Assembly (NCBI GenBank): GCA_021014325.1
Contig: CM037461.1
Location: 6,229,501 to 6,293,500 of the forward strand
Length of the DNA stretch: 64,000 nt
Source of the DNA: Plazaster borealis
Taxonomy: Eukaryota > Echinodermata > Asteroidea > Forcipulatida > Labidiasteridae
Direction of reading: 5' to 3'
The notes beneath the pieces were generated by a model that searched no databases, had not been told where the DNA came from, and was given only the letters and a program-made list of their open reading frames with translations. The position numbers and the translations under genes were made by a program. Shown here one piece after another: positions 1 through 10,560 of this stretch. The stretch's first letter is position 1. Every line of letters starts with the position of its first letter.

Positions 1-1292
1 AGCAACCACTAATTGTTTGTAGCATTCACTAATATCGCAGCTACGAATTCCTCCTGATTTAAATGCATTTTACGGTCAACCTGATTTATTTAATATATTT
101 TAATAATTTGATCGCCCTCACTGTCGTTTTTTTTTTTTTTTTTTTTTTTTTGTGTGTCAAAAGTAAAACAAGAGGGAGAACAAAGACGAACGAACAGAGA
201 ATAATAATAACTCGGATGGTTTGCCTTTTAGTAACATTGTCCTTGAGTGCAGATAGATTGACTAAAAATAAAATTAATCAATGAACTAAACTACTTGGGC
301 AGTCGGAATTACATCTGGATGTATCCACGGGATTGTTGATTTAGAAACTGAGAATCGACGATACGATCGCGAGCTGCAAACTGAATACAAAATAAACACG
401 GGACACCACATCCCATAATTTCAGGTGAAAATGTATGGAAGAATTACTATATAGGTTGATAACTTCCGATAGCTTTAGTATAATGTTGAAGTACCAGCAT
501 GATTGTTTTTATTGTATGTATTCATTTTTATTTCGTATCATGTTTTTATTTATTATTATATATTAGTATAACTATTATTAATATTTTAAAAGCTAAACAT
601 AGTGAAAGCCCTAGTCGCATGATGCCCAATTTAAAGACAATTTGACACGGAAAAGCCATTGGGCTGATTTCACAAAGAGCTTAGGTTAATCTTAACCGCG
701 AACCAATCTTAATTGCTAAGCAAAGTGTGATGTCACAATGCAAATCATTATAGTACCCATACAAACAAAATATATATAAATTCTATATAAGTTTCTTTAG
801 AGCTACATGAGGGGAATTGTACAGACATTCTTTAACAGTTGTATAGAAATTATATGGAAAATTGGGCCAATTTTCTATAACATTTCTAGGTCCTCTCTAT
901 AGAAACTCTACAGCATTTATATTAGCTTTGTATAGAATTTCATAATAATTCAAAACAAAAAAGTATTAAATCTAGCGGAATTCTATAGAAATTATAGAAA
1001 TGTCTACTTCTTTTTATAGAAATCTCTGCACTTTTCTTTAGAACATGCTTCATCTCTATACAGATATCGCTAGAACGAAACAAGGGCTGTGCCTCTACTG
1101 GTAATTTTCTATCTGGATACCCGCTATGGGACTTGTCAACAAGATGACCTGTGAGAGTTAATAATGCATTTATAAGTCGGTTCATGTAACAAACAATGGC
1201 ACCGTGCTTTTAGTCATGCTAAGAACAGCACTTTACCTTCATTAGCTTTACTATATCCCTATTTTGTATAGCTATAACACTGACAACTCGTC
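1..1292. other. Unassigned AT-rich sequence
   Basis: No gene is recognised here. There is a T homopolymer near 127-151. Between about 784 and 1060 the motif CTATAGAAAT and close variants recur many times on both strands, giving an irregular, self-similar patch. At 662-760 a stretch beginning TGATTTCACAAAGAGCTTAG resembles the edge of repeat C seen at 32845. Short ORFs here show no domain features. Confidence 0.6.
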
Positions 1293-1657
1293 TTAAAGGG
1301 ACTGTACACGTTTTGTAATTACTCAACATATATATTAACATAAAAACTGACTTAGGTAACGAGCAACGGAGAGCTGTTGATAGCATAAAACATGGTGAGA
1401 AACGACTTCCTCTGAAGTAACGTAGTTTTTGAGAAAGAGGTAATTTCTCACGAAGATAATAAAATACTTCTTGCAATAAGCCTTGTATTCCTATCTGAAA
1501 GCATACAAATTTATACAACAAGGGTGTTTTTTCTTTCAACATTTTCTTGCAACTTCGTTGACCAATTGAGCCCAAATTGTCACAGGCTTGTTATTTTATG
1601 CATAATATGTTGGGATACACTGAGTGAGAATACTGGTCTTTGACAATTACCAAACGT
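1293..1657 (-). mobile_element. Repeat A (TTAA MITE-like), copy 1
   Basis: Copy of a roughly 370-bp non-coding element. On its plus orientation it runs from AGGCAYNGTACACGTTTGG through AACACTGGTCTTTGACAATT-type sequence (seen here on the opposite strand) to CCAAACGTGTACGATGCCT. The left end keeps TTAAAGG. The right terminal bases are missing: at 1657 the sequence passes directly into a fragment starting GGGACACATTGCCTTCGGA, which is the start of repeat B. So A lost its end when it met B, or the two recombined. Non-coding; the ORF spanning it recurs in other copies only as a shadow. Confidence 0.85.
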
Positions 1658-2175
1658 AGGGACACATTGCCTTCGGACTGGGCATTTTTGGCTATACAGC
1701 GTCAGTTAAGAATTTAACCCATATCTGCATATAGGGGATTTACCGTAGAACACACAAAAGCTGTTGGCGACTAACTAAGGGAAAACCCGTATAGATGAAC
1801 ATTAAGTTAATGTCTCTCTTTGTGCTCTCACTATTATGAGACGGGAAACATGACAATGTATTACATTAAAGGGAATAATGTGCTATTTCCAACGGTGTGC
1901 GGTTTGTTGCGAGTGTGTTTATTTGCAAGGCAGTAAATTATTTATGTTTATTGTAATGCAGTAATACATGCTACGTGGGCATTGGCAGGACCATTGTTTA
2001 TGTTTTGTCATTAGTCAGGTGGATATGGGTTAATATTGTTGGAAAGAGTTGTTACAGAAAATAATACAATAATTCACACAGATATCCCTCGAAATTGTGT
2101 GGTTTTTCTTTTACTTTATGAAAAACGCTTGTAAAGCCTCCAAAACGTCAAATCCGAAGGCAATGCATTCCTTTT
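1658..2175. repeat. Repeat B fragments and unassigned sequence
   Basis: 1658-1700 matches the outer end of repeat B. 1700-2020 is unassigned. 2025-2175 contains an internal B portion (ACAGATATCCCTCGAAATTG, then GTGGTTTTTCTTTTACTT) and degenerate end sequence near 2150-2175. The pieces are truncated and diverged. Confidence 0.55.
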
Positions 2176-2720
2176 AAACGGACACGTTGCCTTGGATTGG
2201 GCGCTTTGAGCTATAAAACGCGTTTGTTATGAAATGAATGGTTAGAAAGATGTTTTGAAGGCGGAATATAATGTTCCAAACAAAGTATGACTCGATAATT
2301 GTGTGGTTTTCTTATTAATTCGTGAACTAACACGGTCTGCCATTTTGTGGAGTCAAAAAGTTGGTTCTACAAAATGGCGGACCATGCTAGTTTAAGAAAT
2401 ACAAGGAAAACCACCCAATTTCGAGGCATATTTCTGTGGATCATTATATTCTACTTTTAAAACATATGTTAGCTCAACCGAGATTTAGAACCTCTCGCTA
2501 TGGTCAGCGTGCATTTGCCAATTCTGCGCCTGCCATTTGGAACCAGCTCCCTGCCACACTACGTTAAACAACATCTTTGAACATCTTCAAGAGTGATTTG
2601 AAGTCACATTTGTTTTCACATTTGTTTCTCTTTACTTGTTCTGAACATAACTTTGGTGTCACTTTGTTGTTTTTGTATGCGCCTTGATCGGTTTCCAGAG
2701 ATGTGCGCATGATAAGTCTA

Positions 2721-2772
<52 letters not shown>

Positions 2773-2845
2773 TCCAACTATATTAATTTCACAACGAACG
2801 CTTTGTATAGCCCAAATCTCCCAATCCAAGGCAACGTGTGCCTTA
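2176..2845. mobile_element. Repeat B palindromic element, interrupted by a LINE
   Basis: The left part (2176-2465) starts GGACACGTTGCCTTGGATTG, passes the characteristic centre where GCCATTTTGTGGAGTCAAAA meets its own complement, and continues to TTCTACTTTTAAAACAT. The element resumes at 2771 with TTTCCAACTATATTAATTTC and ends CCAAGGCAACGTGTGCCTT. Intact copies at 14361 and 16552 run through this junction without a break, which shows that 2466-2770 is an insertion. Confidence 0.85.
2466..2770 (+). pseudogene. 5'-truncated LINE 3' end (L2/CR1-like)
   Basis: Frame 2481-2563 reads RFRTSRYGQRAFANSAPAIW then NQLPATLR, the usual last segment of CR1/L2-type reverse transcriptase ORFs (YG.RAF...AP..WN.LP). 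An in-frame TAA at 2564-2566 interrupts it. The same frame then continues TTSLNIFKSDLKSHLF, so this is a nonsense mutation in a dead copy. A short 3' UTR with paired GCGCC and GTGCGC segments leads to an ATT microsatellite tail at about 2720-2770. 5' truncation with a microsatellite tail is typical of this retrotransposon type. It is inserted in repeat B. Confidence 0.85.
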
Positions 2846-3593
2846 ATATGAATCTTAGCCCTACGTGAAATCGGCCCCTGTTTGGAATATTTCCAATGGA
2901 CGCTGCGTTATAAAAACTGAGCATTAACGATACGACCGGGGACCTTCTCAATCTATGATTATTTCGCCTGCCTGTAGCCATGAACTATCAACAGAGGGCT
3001 TCGTCTGTGTGATCGGGGTCGAAGCCTTGACCGAAGCAAGGTCTCCAGTTGTCAGTGGCTTATTCATCCCAGCGGCTATATTAAATTGCGTGAACATGGT
3101 ACGTGATCTAGTACTCCTAACTGGTGTTGACACAGATAGTTTTGAAGCTCTCTGGCGAAACTGGGGGGGGGGTGGCATCCCTCCGCCCATTGATGTCCCC
3201 TCCCCCCTTTGAAAGCTGGACATTTTAATCATACTACAATTACCGGTAAATAAACTGGAATTTACTAGACTACCTGCTTCTGTCGTTGTAGCACAATCCG
3301 GCCAGCCTTTTAAATCCAGGATTAATAATGTCCTGATAAACATGCCCCCTGCTCACAATTATGAACTCTAGTAGTTTACTACTACTAGCTTCTTGTTCGC
3401 TTGAGTAGCTCCCCCCCCTCCCCCTAAAAAGAAAATTAAAACAATGATTTTTTTTTTTATAAATTGTTTGTAGTTCTTTCGAAGTTTTTTGACACTTGTT
3501 TGTGTATTATTGTTACTTGTTGTTTTACACGGAAACTATGGTTTTAATTTTTACACGGAAACTATGGTTTTAATTTGCCAAATGTGCCCCTTC
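2846..3593. other. Unassigned sequence
   Basis: No gene recognised. ORFs on both strands at 2948-3343 overlap each other and show no domain. There is a short G run near 3163-3171, C-rich text at 3190-3210 and 3410-3425, and a direct 25-26-bp duplication containing ACGGAAACTATGG at about 3525-3575. Confidence 0.5.
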
Positions 3594-3830
3594 CAGGCGC
3601 GGATCCGGGGGGGGGGTGGGGGGCGCACGCCCCCCCTTTTTCATATAAAAAAAAAAAAAAAAAAAAAAAAAGAGGGAGAAAAGAAAAAAAGGGGGAGAGA
3701 GAGAGAAGGGGAGGGAGAAATGGGGAAGCTTTGTGTTACGCAGGCGCAACAAACTTCATTTATCATTTTGCTGCTTGGTATATTTTCACGCCCCCCCCCC
3801 CCCGTTTGGAAAATCCTGGATCCGCCCCTG
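3594..3830. mobile_element. Repeat K: short inverted-repeat element with G/C and A runs
   Basis: It begins CAGGCGCGGATCCGGGGGG and ends GGAAAATCCTGGATCCGCCC CTG, giving inverted ends of the form CAGGSGCGGATCC. Inside are a G run, the near-palindrome GGGGGGCGCACGCCCCCC, an A tract of about 25, a purine-rich (GA) stretch and a C run. It is 237 bp and non-coding, and looks like a MITE. Overlapping ORFs translate only low-complexity sequence. Confidence 0.7.
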
Positions 3831-4286
3831 CCTTCTGAAATTAATATGGTTGCAAAGATGTTTTAAAAGTACAATAATGATTTACCACAACACTGGTAGT
3901 GTACGCTTGATAGGCCTGTGGCGTAATGCCTCCAAGGGTTTTAAGCGGTGATTTCAGTGGGGAAACTATACATGTTATAGGCCTGTTTGAAAGACAAAGT
4001 CTGTTTCGCATAATTGGTCATAATTGGTCATTCAGTTATGAGCCATGTTGAACAAACTGGATTATAATTGATTCATTGTACTAACAATGCAGGCTTCTTC
4101 GATTGAGTTTTTTTTTTTTGGCTAAGTGCTTTTTACGAACAAACGATGACATGTCTCGTTTTCGTTGCTCGATAGAGAAGCGCTTTGTGTTTGTTCTTAA
4201 TGTAAAACCATATCGAATTTGTTAATTTGTTGTTCATGCTTGCTCATTATTTAAACATGAACAACGTTTATTTGGAAAATGTACAT
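3831..4286. other. Unassigned sequence
   Basis: No gene or known repeat recognised. A 10-bp direct repeat CATAATTGGT sits at about 4008-4027. The segment near 4250-4285 (ACATGAACAACGTTTATTTG) recurs at 4663-4700 on the other side of the A copy, as if the A element lies between two copies of a roughly 35-bp sequence. Confidence 0.45.
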
Positions 4287-4662
4287 TAAAGGCACTGAAC
4301 ACGTTTGGAAATTGTCAAAGACCAGTGTTCTCACTTGGTGTTTCCCAACATATGCATAAAATAACAAGCGTGTGAAAATTTGGGCTCAAATGGTCATCGA
4401 AGTTGCAAGAAAATGATGAAAGAAAAAACACCCTTGTTTTACAAATTTGTGTGCTTTCAGATAGGAATAAAAACTTCTTGCGAGAAGTTGTTTTATTATT
4501 TTAGTGAGAAATTACCTCTTTCTAAAAAAACTACGTTACTTCAGAGGGAGTCGTTTCCTACGATGTTGTATACTATCAACAGCTCTCCGTTGCTTGTTAC
4601 CAAGTAAGTTTGTATGCTAATATTTGTTTTTAGTCATTACTAAACGTGTACGATACCTTTAA
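4287..4662 (+). mobile_element. Repeat A, copy 2 (near full length)
   Basis: Flanked by TTAA on both sides: left ACATTAAAGGCACTGAACAC, right GATACCTTTAAACATG. The interior is collinear with the other A copies, including CTTCTTGCGAGAAG and the segment with CTACGTTACTTCAGAGGGAG. Non-coding. Confidence 0.88.
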
Positions 4663-4728
4663 ACATGAACAACATTTATTTGAAAAATGTACAATAAGCA
4701 GGTTCTTTATTGAAAAAAGGGCGCGCTA

Positions 4729-5253
4729 TTAAAGGTATTGCACACTTTTGGTAACAGCTCAAAATCAATGTCCACATTTTGTGTGATTCAACATATGCAT
4801 GAACAAAGAAACCTGTGAAAGTTTGAGCTCGATTGGTCATCGAGGTCACGAGAAAATAGTGCAAATAGACCTTATGTGTTTTCTGTTTTTTTCAAACATC
4901 GAGTTTTTATCACGCGTGATAAAAACTATTGTTTTACTCATTTCTCAGAAACGATGGCATTTTAGGAAGAAATATTTTAAGAAACCTTTTCTACGATTAC
5001 CAATAGTGTACAGGGCCTAAAATGCCATCGTTTCTGAGAAATGAGTAAAACAATAGTTTTTATCACGCGCGATTAAAACTCGATGTTTGAAAAAAACATA
5101 AAACACATAAGGTCTCGTTTCACTATTTTCTCGTGACCTCGATGACCAATTGAGCTCAAACTTTCACAGGTTTGTTTGTTCATGCATAAGTTGAATCACA
5201 CAAAATGTGGACACTGATTTTGAGCTTTTACCAAAAGTGTACAATACCTTTAA
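4729..5253. mobile_element. Repeat G: large near-perfect palindrome
   Basis: The left arm (about 4729-4965) starts TTAAAGGTATTGCACACTTT and the right arm (about 5017-5253) ends AAAGTGTACAATACCTTTAA. The arms are about 235-240 bp and pair almost throughout, including TTTTATCACGCGTGATAAAA and ACGATGGCATTTTAGG against its complement. The spacer is only about 50 bp. The outer 130 bp resemble the outer part of repeat A (TGTGAAAGTTTGAGCTC, GGTCATCGAGG), so A and G are related. TTAA lies at both ends. Confidence 0.9.
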
Positions 5254-5495
5254 GTGATTGAGTGTAACGACGTGCAGAAGTCAAGCAAGGTCTTCCCGCC
5301 TCAATTTACCAACCCTCCCCGGGTGTTTCCCCTCCCCACTGTACCTGTACCATCCCTTGTCCCGTGCGGGGTCCCCTAAAAGCCTATTCTTTGTGGACCA
5401 TCTAGGTGGTAAAACAAACGGACTGGCTTAAAGGGCATTACTGTTTACCAAACGCGATTTTTGTTTTTTTAGCGTGTTCTAGTTTATATTTTACT

Positions 5496-5866
5496 TACAT
5501 CGTACACGTTTGGTAATTGGAGCCTATTGTTTGTTTTAAACTTGTGTAGTTGTAGATATACCATAAAACTAAGCTGTGAAAATTTCATTTCAAAAGGTGT
5601 TAGCGTTTTTGAGATAATATTGCCGAAAATCTGGAGCGGTTATGTCCACGCATGCAGGAAGAATAATGCATTGGACTTCACACTCTGAGATTGAAATATT
5701 TTGGGGGATACAAAGTGATATATGTTTTCCATAACCGCAGTACTTCGAAGTGAAAAGTTTCTCAAAATCCATTAAACTATCTAAAGCTGCTGTACTTCTC
5801 ATCAAGTAAGTTTTTATTGCCATTAATTATCAGAGTCATTACAAAACGTGTATGATGCCCTTCATA
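5496..5866. mobile_element. Repeat H, copy 1
   Basis: Begins ATCGTACACGTTTGGTAATT, continues GGAGCCTATTGTTTGTTT, and ends CAAAACGTGTATGATGCCC. It contains ATTGCCGAAAATCTGGAGCG and CGCAGTACTTCGAAGTGAAA, both also found in the copies at 26118 and 29918. It shares ends with repeat A but has a different interior. The left TTAAAGGC has eroded. A minus-strand ORF across it is not conserved as protein. Confidence 0.82.
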
Positions 5867-5920
5867 ATTATTGTTATTATATATTTATAATATATATTGT
5901 TATATTATTTGAACTTAAGT

Positions 5921-6245
5921 GATCGTTATTTGTTACTGTCGTAATGTATATTTTATTATAGCTGTCCATGACAATGTAGACCATAAACGATCGCTATTTG
6001 TTACTGTCGCAATATATATTATTATAGCTGTCCATGACAATGTAGACCATAATGATCGTTGTTTGTTACTGTTGCAATTATTATAGCTGTCCATGACAAT
6101 GGGGACCATAAACGATCGCTATTTGTTACTGTCGCAATATATATTATTATACCTGTCCATGACAATGGGAAACATAAATGATCGTTATATGTTACTGTCG
6201 CAATATATATTAGTATAGCTGTCCATTACAATGGAGACTATAATA
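5921..6245. repeat. Minisatellite, five units of about 60-68 bp
   Basis: The unit starts GATCGYTATTTGTTACTGTC, continues GCAATATATATTATTATAGC and ends CTGTCCATGACAATG plus ACCATAAAC. Unit starts lie near 5921, 5989, 6054, 6114 and 6179. Length differences come mainly from the ATATATATTATT segment. Confidence 0.88.
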
Positions 6246-7140
6246 AACCTTTAACCGAAAAATTAATATGTCAGTTTGCAAATGGGTTTTGGTGCATAAT
6301 GGACGCTAAGGTTTCCCTACAAATCCATCATGTTAATGACTACACTCAAGGACCGTGATAAACTCCATAAACGAACCACTGTTTTTGATGTTCCTGAAAT
6401 AACGGAGGCGGCACTTTGATGCGTCCACAAGAGCCAAGTTTCCAAATTAGTTCATGGCGGTTGTACAATGTTTGATTGCGGGGGAAAAATAAAATAAAAA
6501 CATGAAATTGTTTCTAAATATAAAAACTGCAGACGTTCAGGCGACAGGTCTTCAACTCGTTTGAAAGTACCAGTGCATAGAAATTAATCTTATGTAAAAG
6601 GGAAACAAAAAGTTGTTTTGATCAATGTCCCAAATGGATGGAATGATTTGATGAACAAGTTGTTTATGCACCGCCGGCAAAGCCAAATGGGCATAAAGTA
6701 TTTCCCTTGTTCTCCTGTTTGTGTGTTGTAATGTAAACCATTACTTGGTTCTAAATATTCTGGATGTTAACGTTTCCAATGTACATGAACATGTATGTAG
6801 AGAACTTGTACATCCATAATATTTAATAAAACAAACATTAAGATAACAACAAAGTAGTAGAATTACTAAAACTAGATGCAAAACAACATTACAATAAAGT
6901 AAATAGACCAACGAGTAAAGACATAAGCAAAAACTAAACTTGAAGTTGTAGGCTTAAAATAAACAAAAGGCTTAAAAGCAACAATGCAATATACATATTA
7001 CATTTTTTTGCGACCAAGTTTTTGGTCGCAACCATTATTTTATAATACGTTGTCTCAGTGTGTTGGTAATTGGTTAACTATATATGTTAATAAAGCAGTT
7101 GCATCTTTCAAAATAAATGCCGATTTCCTACCTTCCGCCA
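6246..7140. other. Unassigned AT-rich sequence
   Basis: No gene, structural RNA or known repeat recognised. Local features are scattered A- and T-rich tracts and a small palindrome at about 7010-7030 (GCGACCAAGTTTTTGGTCGC), which could form a hairpin. Confidence 0.5.
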
Positions 7141-7445
7141 AGGTAGCCTAGTCAATAAGCAGGAATGTTATTTACAGAACTAAGTAGTCTCCCGAACTCC
7201 GAATTCTACTCCGCGGCAGAAGAGTAAAATAGCAATAAACGTGCGCGGAGAACAAAATCTAAAAGTGGATTTACACATGATGGTGTTACCGCAAACCGAA
7301 TAATACATTGATACCTCGACACGCAATGCCTTAAAACCCACAACTGCCGATGGGTTGCACTTTAGAGGAATTAGGGCCATATCCAAATTGGCTTATTCTA
7401 CGGCTAAGACTGTTTCTAGGGGTGTAGCTAAGGCCGTCATATACT
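7141..7445. repeat. Repeat D/F, copy 1
   Basis: The first part (AATAAGCAGGAATG, AGTCTCCCGAACTCCGAATT, CTACTCCGCGGCAGAAG, GGTGTTACCGCAAACC) recurs at 62881 and, in reverse, at 52027-52260. The second part (GTTGCACTTTAGAGGAATTA, GGGCCATATCCAAATTGGCT, TATTCTACGG, GCTAAGGCCGTC) recurs at 8146-8330. The two parts sit together here, so they are probably one element. Confidence 0.7.
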
Positions 7446-8015
7446 TCAACGCATGCTATAGACTGTGCAAGTATAGCGCATATTCGAACTTCCGGGACCA
7501 TTGTGGTCTCAATCATAATAGGCGGGATTTTGTTTCGTCAACTATTTTAGTTTAACGTTGTTTAGGGCCATGCACATTATATATTTGGTTGGGAAAGTAA
7601 TACCAAGTGATAAACAATATGAATGTAAAACCAATTAAACACAATAACGAAGAAAACCCGAGAATAAGAATTGACCTCCGTTTCCCGTTACTTGTAACAA
7701 AACAAGAATGCTGCCCAACTGACGGCCGTGTTGTCATTAAACATAATGTGACAGATGCACACAATCGGGCGTGACTCTGGTAAATTGGGTTTCTAACAAT
7801 AAGCATCCTCGTTCCAAGTTTAACTATTGTTTGATTGTTAAAAAATGTTTTAATTTTATTATTGTACACTAATTAAAAATTGATTTAAAACAACATGCTT
7901 CGGGAAATTGTGTTTACAATAATTGTGTAAAAATATAGTTGAAAAGGAAGATTTGATTTCATATAAAATATAGTATTCGTTCGATTTTTTCTTCTCGTTT
8001 TTGCGCGAGACTTGC
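7446..8015 (-). repeat. Repeat E, copy 1, with a membrane-anchor ORF
   Basis: Collinear with 11440-12020 and 56232-56910 in the same orientation. A minus-strand ORF (7869 to 7552) encodes 105 residues. Its C-terminal half has a basic patch (GKRRS) followed by a strongly hydrophobic segment (ILILGFSSLLCLIGFTFILF, then ITWYYFP). This resembles the signal anchor of a type II membrane protein such as a Golgi glycosyl- or sulfotransferase. The other two copies have stops or shifts in this region, so coding is not conserved. Either this is a duplicated 5' exon of a gene family or the ORF lies in a transposable element by chance. A possible splice acceptor (TTGTTTTGTTACAAG) precedes GKRRS. No family assignment is made. 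Confidence 0.5.
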
Positions 8016-8145
8016 CCAGTCTATTGAAAAGCCTACACAACCGTCTGTGGAAATGTCTCACAATCGGTCACGTTTTCACATCTAATTTTGTAGGGAGGGA
8101 TGTTGTGCACGTACGGAACTTCTTGCTACGATACAGCTGAGACCA

Positions 8146-8345
8146 ATGACGTTAGCTTGGAGTACAATAGACTGGGCACCCCATGGGTTTAAGTATAGAA
8201 TACCTCACCATGTAATGCCTCAAAACCAACAACTGCTGATGAGTTGCACTTTAGAGAATTTAGGGCCATATCCAAATTGGCTTATTCTACGGATACGGCT
8301 GTTTCTAAGGGTGCAGCTAAGGCTGTCCTATTCCTAAACCAAAGG
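8146..8345 (+). repeat. Repeat F, copy 2
   Basis: Contains AGAATACCTCACCATG, GAGTTGCACTTTAGAGAATT, TAGGGCCATATCCAAATTGG, TATTCTACGGATACGGC and GGTGCAGCTAAGGCTGTCCT. Matches 7320-7445 closely and 28240-28345 more distantly. Confidence 0.65.
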
Positions 8346-9428
8346 GGCGATCCAGACGTAGCCGTATCTGCCTAGTCAGACACGAGGTTTCATCCCATAG
8401 TGTGTAGTACAATGTACCTCGTTGACTATAGAACCAGTTCCAATCATCCAAGGAAAGTATTCCATCTGAAATGCCCAGTCGAAAAAAACATCATTTGAAA
8501 ACCATATAATTGCCGTTGTTTATTTTAATGGAGGCGATCTACGGCTCGTACACGAACCAATGCACAACATCTCTTACCAAACAAATGCTTTTTTATGTTT
8601 TTGTATTCGTTTTTCCCCTTGAATAAAACCACCTAATTCGATGCCAGTCTTGACTATTATGACTGTATATAGTAGGGACACCGACTGACATGTTCTCTTT
8701 AAAAAAATGAAACAACTGATTATTCGTGTAATTTGATTCCGGGAGTGAATTTTAATCTAAACTTTAATTTCTTAATGTTCAAACACGAAATCTATATGTT
8801 CCATGTCGATAATTAAATTGTAGATTCAAATTTACAATGTTTTAATTTCACATTAACATTTAAAGGCTTTCAATGTTCATTTAGAAAGTAATGAAAAATA
8901 ACCTGCTTGTGGTGATACTAGATTGAAAACAACGTTGTACCATTGTAGACGATTTCTGAACCAATTTATAGAGGCCCCTAATACAAAGATACTGAGTTCG
9001 GTGAAATTTATTCATTTCCATACGTTGTTCGTCTAGATTGAACTTAAATCTTTAAAAGCTGCTTCCTTCGTGACAGATAACCCGGATAATCTTCGACAAA
9101 AGCCCACCGCATGAGCGGTTTACCCGAATTCAAGATATACCGGTACGCTATGGTACATATCTTTCGGAAAGTAATTTCATCATTTTCAAGTATGTTGTTT
9201 TCAATAGGAAACGGCATGTAACAAAATAACATTAACATATTATGTTTTCAATAACATATACCAAAATAGTTTGCATAGGGATTTGGTGCACATTGACACA
9301 TGCCGATTTCAATGCAGCAAATAAATCGAATGACTACTATATTTCTTAGACATCTCGATATTCGGACGGAAACAATTAACTTCAATTGGATATTTTATGT
9401 CAAGTTATGAAACTAACCCTTTGTAGGG
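8346..9428. other. Unassigned sequence
   Basis: About 1.1 kb with no recognisable exon, RNA gene or repeat family. AT-rich, with several short ORFs in all frames that lack domain features. Confidence 0.5.
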
Positions 9429-9600
9429 TTACACTCTAAATGCTTTTGGGTCAGAATTGACCCGGATTAATGATCCATTGGTGGCCTGTTCCATTTATTG
9501 GTCAGTATGACCCGAAATATGTGTCAAACTGTCACAGAAATGAGTCCAACTGACCAATAATCTGAGTCAACTTCCACTGTTTAACCCATGTACATTTACA
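9429..9600. repeat. Repeat J, copy 1 (TGACCCGG element)
   Basis: Begins ACACTCTAAATGCTTTTGGG and carries alternating GGGTCA and TGACCC motifs on both strands, e.g. GGGTCAGAATTGACCCGG and GGTCAGTATGACCCG. The same vocabulary occurs at 26820-26945 and 35431-35600, and the latter also starts with CACTCTAAAAA. The ends look like those of short DNA elements found in many marine invertebrates. Confidence 0.6.
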
Positions 9601-10560
9601 AAAAGAACTAGAAATGAATTATTTTCAGAATCCAGACATGTCCATCAGCCATGTACAAACATTTTTGAATGCTACAAGTATCGTGTGCATTTTCCGAGGG
9701 ACATGCAGAATTTGTTTTTATTTGTTTTATATTTTTGAAACAGCACCATCTGTCAAAATATGTTCAGAGAAATAATATTAATAATATGAATAAGTTAATA
9801 TAATTAAACATAGTTTTGTACACAAATTTGACCATACAACTTAATGTTATTGCCGACCGTAAAAAAACTAACCCCCCCCCCCCTCATATCACATCAATTA
9901 CAATACAATACAATACAATACATTACAATATATTACAATAATATTAATATGCTGTCAGATTTTGTCCTACGATCCCTAATTGCTGTTATGGATTTCATTC
10001 AGTCTGAATGTTGTTAGGATCTCTCATTCTTCATCACCCCCCCCCCGAAATATTTATCGTAACGCTACTACCGTACCTGATGGCTCGTGCAAAATTACCA
10101 TCGGTAAGGTCTTATGCGGGATTGGTAAGAACAAAAACATCATTGTTTATTTTTATCTGAAAGCTTACTAGTTATAAAGTTCATATTAGAACCATTTTTT
10201 TGTTTCCTTGTGAAATATTTCCCTCTAAAAGAAAGTCATAATATTCGAGGAAGTTGTATCGAAAAACCTATACACAAAATAAGGACGCAACATCTGATTT
10301 CGGTTGTTGCAACCCAGATTATGGACAATGTGTTTACATGCTGGAAGTTGTGCATGGTTGTTCACTGTTTTTTTCTTGACTGACACAACGGCTCAAGCCC
10401 CATTTTGTTTTGTACCGGTTTGTTATTTTTATCAGTGAGAACCATAATATTGTAGTCCTCCGTTATCAATGTATCCATGGCATGGCCCCTGTTTAAGTTC
10501 ACAGTTTAGTTCCGGAGTATAAATCAGCTACACATCTATTATCTTCACATAAATCCCATT
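9601..10560. other. Unassigned sequence with ACAAT microsatellite
   Basis: 9896-9945 is an imperfect (ACAAT)n repeat. A C run is at about 9870-9880 and another at 10037-10045. No gene recognised. Confidence 0.55.

Noticed and set aside
4380..4607. Conserved small protein encoded by repeat A (similar ORFs in several A copies)
   Set aside because: Similar ORFs recur because the DNA is repeated; frames shift and stop differently between copies, and the opposite strand is equally open.
5921..6245. CRISPR-like array of about 65-bp units
   Set aside because: The whole unit repeats; no spacers; it is a minisatellite.
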